A stretch of 16,939 bases of DNA, taken from NCBI GenBank assembly GCA_018365455.1, contig JAGZJZ010000096.1:1-16939 (forward strand). The letters are read 5' to 3'. This DNA comes from Clostridiales bacterium (GTDB taxonomy: Bacteria > Bacillota > Clostridia > Lachnospirales > Lachnospiraceae). A program made the translations under genes and the position numbers. This document shows positions 12,948 to 16,939 of the stretch, one piece after another; positions within the stretch are counted from its first letter, which is position 1, and each line of letters starts with the position of its first letter. The notes under the pieces were generated by a model. The model ran no database searches, had not been told where the DNA came from, and was given only the letters and a program-made list of their open reading frames with translations.

Positions 12948-13599
12948 AAAATCCGCAGTTTCCGTCAATGCCACAGCTCATTCCGGCAGCGGGAGTCACT
13001 TCCTGCTGTAATATGGCATCGGCAATTGCCTGTTTGTAAACGTCCGGCGTGTGATAACCGGAGAGTCTTGTATCCCCCAGATAGATGACCGGAATACTGG
13101 TGATGTCATATTCTTCTGAGAGGGCATTCAGCTCATCCAGTCTGGTAAGCTGTGTCTTTGCTGTAATCTCTTCTAAAAATTCTTGTACGTTTTGCCCCAG
13201 TTCCTTTGCAATATCCCCCAATACTTTCAGATCCCCGATATCTTTTTCATCTTCGTAAAAAGTGGTAAATACTTTCTCTGTATATTCCTGTCCCAATCCA
13301 TGATCTTCGCAGTAAAGCAGCCCTAAAAATGTATCCGTGGAATAGGGATGGGGAGACAGTCTGGGCAGCTGCATTGGTAAACCAAGTGCTTTTGCAGCCG
13401 GAAGTAACACTTCATCGAATCTTTTTAAACGGGCTTCATCGTGCATGGGATCCACCATTTTAGAGGGGGGACGGCGGAGTTCATGTGGAATCCGCTCAAA
13501 GATTACATCCATTCCGCCAGCAGCCTGCTTTAGTGAAAAATATTCCAGGTAACAGAATGGGCATACAAAATCAAAAAATACTTTAATTTTCAGACTCAT
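12946..13599 (-). CDS. DsbA-family (FrnE-like) thiol oxidoreductase
   Basis: A 217-residue cytoplasmic protein (no signal peptide). It has a thioredoxin-fold start, KIKVFFDFVCPFC, with active site CPFC at 13-16. A helical insertion follows, then the cis-Pro loop TSIPVIYLGD. FrnE-like proteins of the DsbA superfamily handle disulfides or thiol adducts in the cytosol. The C-terminus carries an extra cysteine pair, CGIDGNCGF, as in many clostridial members. The ribosome site is AAAGGA. A promoter reads TTGCAT, 16 bases, TATAAA on the minus strand (13635-13662). The gene is convergent with dapL and divergent from the membrane-protein operon. Confidence 0.85.
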   Translation of the reverse strand: MSLKIKVFFDFVCPFCYLEYFSLKQAAGGMDVIFERIPHELRRPPSKMVDPMHDEARLKRFDEVLLPAAKALGLPMQLPRLSPHPYSTDTFLGLLYCEDHGLGQEYTEKVFTTFYEDEKDIGDLKVLGDIAKELGQNVQEFLEEITAKTQLTRLDELNALSEEYDITSIPVIYLGDTRLSGYHTPDVYKQAIADAILQQEVTPAAGMSCGIDGNCGF

Positions 13600-13634
13600 A
13601 TTTTTTCCTTTCAGTTTTCAGTTGGAAACAATTA

Positions 13635-13662
13635 TTTATACTTTTCTATTTGTAATATGCAA
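13635..13662 (-). promoter_or_regulatory. Promoter of the DsbA-family gene
   Basis: On the minus strand, TTGCAT (13657-13662), a 16-base spacer and TATAAA (13635-13640). The rest of the divergent 236-bp gap is AT-rich; the promoter of the rightward operon is in it but not clear to me. Confidence 0.5.
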
Positions 13663-13835
13663 TTCTATTACAAGTAAGATAATAGTATTATAGTATAACT
13701 TCAAGTATGGAACAAGCGTTATTATACGGTGTGGAAATATTATAAAAGGCAATTTTGCTTTCTTTTTTACTGAAAATGAAGTAAAATAATAATAAGTTTT
13801 CTGTATAAACCCATAAAAGGAAAGGAGATTTATTC

Positions 13836-14573
13836 ATGGGAGAGTATTTGTCACAAGTTAATGCATTACCGTTCTATTTGATCGTGGGCGGGGTACTATT
13901 ATTTATCGTCGTGATGTGCGTGGTATTTTTGGTAAAAAGTTATCGTGCAGGGATTGCCATTGGAATGGACAAAAAAGTACTAAAAAGAGCCATTACTTCC
14001 AGTGCTACGTTTACGGTTCTGCCCAGTATCAGTATTTTATTAGGGGTCATTGCACTTAGCGGAACGCTTGGAGTTCCGTTTTCCTGGCTTCGGCTTTCTG
14101 TAATCGGGGCACTGCAGTATGAATTAAATGTTGCTGAGATTTCAGCCACCAGTATCGGACTTACCGGTCTTAAGGTAAGCGAGATGACTGTACAGGCGTT
14201 TAGTACCATAGCGCTGGTTATGACAGTGGGAATTCTGGGCGGCGTATTCTGCTGTATCTTTGGATTGAAAAAATATCTGGGCAAGGTACAAAAAACCACG
14301 ACGAAGAAAAAGTCCGGCAAACCGGGATTTGGAGCATATGCCACAATTGCAATGTTTATTGGGCTCTGCAGTGCGTACATAGGGTCTTATGTGGGGACGT
14401 TTACTTCCTCTGGAAATTATCTTCCGCTGGTGGTGGCGGGAATAGCTGCTGTGGTGATGGCGATATTTGAGTATTTTACACAGAAGAAGCAAATGGCATG
14501 GCTGGATAATTTTAGTGTGGCGACCAGTATGCTGATCGGCATGATTGCCGCTGTATTAATTAAATTGGCTTAA
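13836..14573 (+). CDS. DUF5058-like multi-spanning membrane protein
   Basis: A 245-residue protein with about six hydrophobic segments, starting with PFYLIVGGVLLFIVVMCVVFLV. It resembles the DUF5058 family from memory (GMDKKVLKRAITSSATFTVLP, then GVPFSWLRLSVIGALQYEL). A charged loop, KVQKTTTKKKSGKPG, separates the two halves. The function is unknown; a transporter subunit is plausible. It has an AAGGAGA-type ribosome site and is followed after 12 bases by a second membrane-protein gene and then by a peptidase gene, so the three probably form one operon. I infer a role in uptake or export of an amino acid or peptide handled by the peptidase. Confidence 0.7.
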   Translation: MGEYLSQVNALPFYLIVGGVLLFIVVMCVVFLVKSYRAGIAIGMDKKVLKRAITSSATFTVLPSISILLGVIALSGTLGVPFSWLRLSVIGALQYELNVAEISATSIGLTGLKVSEMTVQAFSTIALVMTVGILGGVFCCIFGLKKYLGKVQKTTTKKKSGKPGFGAYATIAMFIGLCSAYIGSYVGTFTSSGNYLPLVVAGIAAVVMAIFEYFTQKKQMAWLDNFSVATSMLIGMIAAVLIKLA

Positions 14574-14585
14574 GGAGGCAGATTT

Positions 14586-15266
14586 ATGGATCAGAATGCA
14601 AAAGAAGCGTATCTGCAAAAGTTTAATCAGCAATTGCATCTGCTGGGAAGAATTACTCTGGGAGTGGCAATTGTTTTATTGATAGGAGCACCTCTTGTAA
14701 TGGGGCTGCTGTATGGAGTAATGCCGGATATGTCCGGGTTTCTGAAGGGGATTATTAAAGTCGGGATTATCTATATCCCTGTAGCAATCGTGGAATTTCT
14801 GGTATACGCTCCCATGCTTGGCACAGGAGGCAGCTATCTGACATTCCTCACTGGAAATGTTACAAATTTGAAAATCCCCTGCGCTATGAACAGCAGAGAT
14901 ATCGCCAAGACAGAAGTAGGGACTGTGGAAAATGAAATTATATCTACCATCAGTGTCTCTGTGAGTGCTCTGGTGACGATGCTGGTCATTTTTGTGGGAG
15001 TACTTTTACTGGTGCCCTTAACTCCGGTCCTGCAGAATCCGGTGTTGACCCCGGCATTTGACACGGTAGTTCCCGCATTATTCGGCGCACTTGGCTTAAA
15101 ATACTTTATTAAGAGCCTGAAGATCGCATTTATTCCTCTGCTGACAATGACACTTTTATGTGTAATCGTTCCGGCTGCGATCCCCCAGACGAGCCTGCTG
15201 TTGATTCCCGCAGGCGGTATGGCGCTTGGAATCGGGTATCTGCTCTATCGTAAAAATATGCTTTAA
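14586..15266 (+). CDS. Multi-spanning membrane protein, partner of the DUF5058-like protein
   Basis: A 226-residue protein with about six membrane segments (ITLGVAIVLLIGAPLVMGLL; VSVSALVTMLVIFVGVLLLV; SLLLIPAGGMALGIGYLLY). A distinctive conserved-looking stretch, GTGGSYLTFLTGNVTNLKIP, lies between segments and could line a substrate path. The ribosome site is AAGGAGG, 12 bases after the previous gene. I cannot name the family. The tight pairing suggests that the two proteins form one membrane complex, likely a transporter. Confidence 0.7.
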   Translation: MDQNAKEAYLQKFNQQLHLLGRITLGVAIVLLIGAPLVMGLLYGVMPDMSGFLKGIIKVGIIYIPVAIVEFLVYAPMLGTGGSYLTFLTGNVTNLKIPCAMNSRDIAKTEVGTVENEIISTISVSVSALVTMLVIFVGVLLLVPLTPVLQNPVLTPAFDTVVPALFGALGLKYFIKSLKIAFIPLLTMTLLCVIVPAAIPQTSLLLIPAGGMALGIGYLLYRKNML

Positions 15267-15334
15267 CTGGTATATTAGAGCGTGTTTGAACATGAAGAGA
15301 AAGAATAAGTAAAAAAGAAAGAAGGATATAGAAA

Positions 15335-16771
15335 ATGTTGAAATGGATCGTATTAGCGGTTGTACTGCTTCTGGTTTTGCTGGCAGCCATTGTATTAATC
15401 AGAGCGTGTATGATGCAGCCGACACAAGCTTTGACTGCAAAGATTGAAAAAGGAGATCCCCAACGTTCCGGGCAATATGCAAAGCAGTTATCCAGAATGA
15501 TTCAGTGTGAAACCGTATCCAGCAGATATGATGCAGACAAAACGAAGTTTTACGATTTTCATAAAGTTTTGGAAGAGCTGTTTCCCAATATTCATGAACA
15601 CTGCGAAAAGCATGTTTTTAACGGAAGCCTGTTGTTCAAGTGGAATGGCAAAGGCAAGGGAGAACCTATTTTACTTATGAGCCACCAGGATGTTGTGGAG
15701 GCAAACGGCACATGGGAACATCCTCCTTTTAGCGGGGAAATTGCAGGTGAAGATATCTGGGGAAGAGGAACAGTAGACACAAAAGGCAGTCTGTTTTGTC
15801 TGTTAACTGCGGTAGAAGAATTGCTGAAGGAAGGCTATAAGCCGGAATGCGATGTCTATCTTGCCAGCAGCTGCACAGAGGAATTCAGCGGAGAAGGTGC
15901 TCCTTTAACCGTACAGTACTTAAAAGAACAAGGGGTAAAATTAGGGCTGCTGATCGATGAAGGCGGTATGATCATGTCAGAGCCTATTCCCGGAGTGAAG
16001 GGTACTTATGCCATGGTAGGTGTTTTGGAAAAAGGATACGGAGATGTGAAGTTTACGGCGAAAGGAACCGGGGGGCACGCAAGTGCACCAGGGAAGCATA
16101 CACCATGGGCAAGGCTGGCGGCATTTATACATGACGTAGAAAAGCATCAGCCATTCCGTGTGGAATTCAGCCCAACGGTACTGGAAATGTTTCGCAGGCT
16201 GACACCGAATATGAGCTTTGGGATGAAGGTAATATTTGCCAATCTCTGGCTGTTTAAACCGCTTTTGAAAAAAGTAATGCCAGTGATCAGCCCGGCAGGT
16301 GCGGCAATGCTTCAGACAACCATAGCGTTTACCACTGGAAAAGGTTCCGAAGGCTTAAACGTCCTTCCCCAGGAAGCATATGTGACAGCCAATCTCCGTT
16401 TTATTCCCCATCAGCCCACGGATGAGAGCATTGCTTTAATTTCCGAGAAGGCAAAGGCATATAATCTGGAAACAAGTGTCATTTACAAGGATTACCCCTG
16501 TCCTGTTGTTAACTATAAAGGAGAGCAGTTTGCAAAAGTAGAACAGACCATACACGAACTGTTCCCGGGCATCGGCGTCAGCCCGTATATTATGACAGGC
16601 GGAACAGATGCAAAATATTACAAAGACATCTGTTCCGATTGCATCCGTTTTGCACCGCTATCAATAACTAAGCAGCAATATGAGAGTATTCATGGACTGA
16701 ACGAGAACATTAGTATGAGCGTACTTCCAAAAGGAGTAGACTTTTATAAGGCGATTATAAGGAAATCATAG
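15335..16771 (+). CDS. Membrane-anchored M20-family metallopeptidase (carboxypeptidase S-like)
   Basis: A 478-residue protein. The N-terminus is a single membrane helix (WIVLAVVLLLVLLAAIVLI). The rest is an M20 zinc peptidase: LLMSHQDVV with the first metal His at about 117, IWGRGTVDTKG with the bridging Asp, CTEEFSGEGA with the catalytic Glu pair, DEGG, the dimerisation domain with GGHASAPG, and a late metal His in SIHGLNEN. Such enzymes remove C-terminal residues from small peptides or hydrolyse N-acyl amino acids. Which side of the membrane it faces is not certain. It follows two permease-like genes by 68 bases, so peptide or acyl-amino-acid use is a reasonable inference. The ribosome site is AGAAGGA. 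Two terminators follow. Confidence 0.88.
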   Translation: MLKWIVLAVVLLLVLLAAIVLIRACMMQPTQALTAKIEKGDPQRSGQYAKQLSRMIQCETVSSRYDADKTKFYDFHKVLEELFPNIHEHCEKHVFNGSLLFKWNGKGKGEPILLMSHQDVVEANGTWEHPPFSGEIAGEDIWGRGTVDTKGSLFCLLTAVEELLKEGYKPECDVYLASSCTEEFSGEGAPLTVQYLKEQGVKLGLLIDEGGMIMSEPIPGVKGTYAMVGVLEKGYGDVKFTAKGTGGHASAPGKHTPWARLAAFIHDVEKHQPFRVEFSPTVLEMFRRLTPNMSFGMKVIFANLWLFKPLLKKVMPVISPAGAAMLQTTIAFTTGKGSEGLNVLPQEAYVTANLRFIPHQPTDESIALISEKAKAYNLETSVIYKDYPCPVVNYKGEQFAKVEQTIHELFPGIGVSPYIMTGGTDAKYYKDICSDCIRFAPLSITKQQYESIHGLNENISMSVLPKGVDFYKAIIRKS

Positions 16772-16807
16772 CAGGTGGCTGAGTAAAGACAAGAAAGACA
16801 GCTAAAC

Positions 16808-16841
16808 AAAAAAACCCCCACGGAGTTACGCTCCGTGGGGG
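16808..16841 (-). terminator. Terminator for a gene entering from the right, or bidirectional
   Basis: CCCCCACGGAG (16815-16825) and CTCCGTGGGGG (16831-16841) pair perfectly around TTACG. The seven A at 16808-16814 give a U-tract on the minus strand. Confidence 0.8.
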
Positions 16842-16852
16842 TCAATGGCATC

Positions 16853-16884
16853 AACCAGTTCGTATAATTGCGAACTGGTTTTTT
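16853..16884 (+). terminator. Terminator of the membrane-protein and peptidase operon
   Basis: AACCAGTTCG (16853-16862) and CGAACTGGTT (16871-16880) pair perfectly, followed by TTTT on the plus strand. Confidence 0.8.
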
Positions 16885-16939
16885 GCTGTTCTAAAAAAGC
16901 GCAGAGAATCCCCTTAAAATCATATTGGACTTTTTAAAT

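Noticed and set aside
12909..15290. 14-base match AGAGCGTGTTTGAA at 15277-15290 and inverted at 12909-12922
   Set aside because: One such match is expected by chance in a window this size; an interspersed repeat would need genome-wide counts.
1..16939. CRISPR array or restriction/defence operon
   Set aside because: There are no regularly spaced repeats with unique spacers, and no Cas, methylase or known defence proteins among the genes.

Overview
The window is low-GC Firmicutes DNA, most likely from a gut Lachnospiraceae-type Clostridium relative. The evidence is the DapL/DapF lysine pathway pair, a FrnE/DsbA-like protein, AGGAGG-type ribosome binding sites and overall codon use. It falls into two parts: an AT-rich mobile element from base 1 to about 10,080, and richer host chromosome from about 10,080 to the end.

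The mobile part holds, from left to right: a frameshifted tyrosine integrase with an adjacent 3' half of a tRNA-Lys (an attP-like fossil); a secreted 152-residue protein facing a membrane-anchored protein gene broken in an (AG)5 tract; a hairpin-dense stretch with a near-perfect DNA cloverleaf; a short PD-(D/E)xK relaxase of the Replic_Relax/MOBC type overlapping a VirD4/TraG-like coupling ATPase; an M48 membrane metalloprotease; and two copies of a small three-way-junction repeat. After these come a second tyrosine recombinase flanked by 21-bp inverted copies of a dyad, a 115-residue protein of unknown function, and a large serine recombinase with a small ORF overlapping its start. A relaxase plus coupling protein without a type IV secretion channel fits an integrative mobilizable element that borrows a helper's channel. 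The serine recombinase lies beside the right junction, where the element has cut a polysaccharide deacetylase gene; the 5' part of that gene should lie left of the window.

The most interesting candidate is the 6953-8006 segment. A tyrosine recombinase gene and a perfect consensus promoter (TTGACA, 17 bp, TATAAT) lie between inverted copies of a core-site-like sequence. In the orientation given, the promoter reads out of the segment into the 115-residue gene. If the segment inverts, the promoter would point at noncoding DNA and a hairpin. This looks like a self-encoded on/off switch inside a mobilizable element; it is inferred from sequence architecture only.

The chromosomal part holds the deacetylase 3' end followed by a 36-bp minisatellite, dapF and dapL (diaminopimelate/lysine and cell wall precursor synthesis), a structured terminator shared with a convergent DsbA-family gene, and then a likely operon of two multi-spanning membrane proteins and an M20 peptidase, closed by two terminators.
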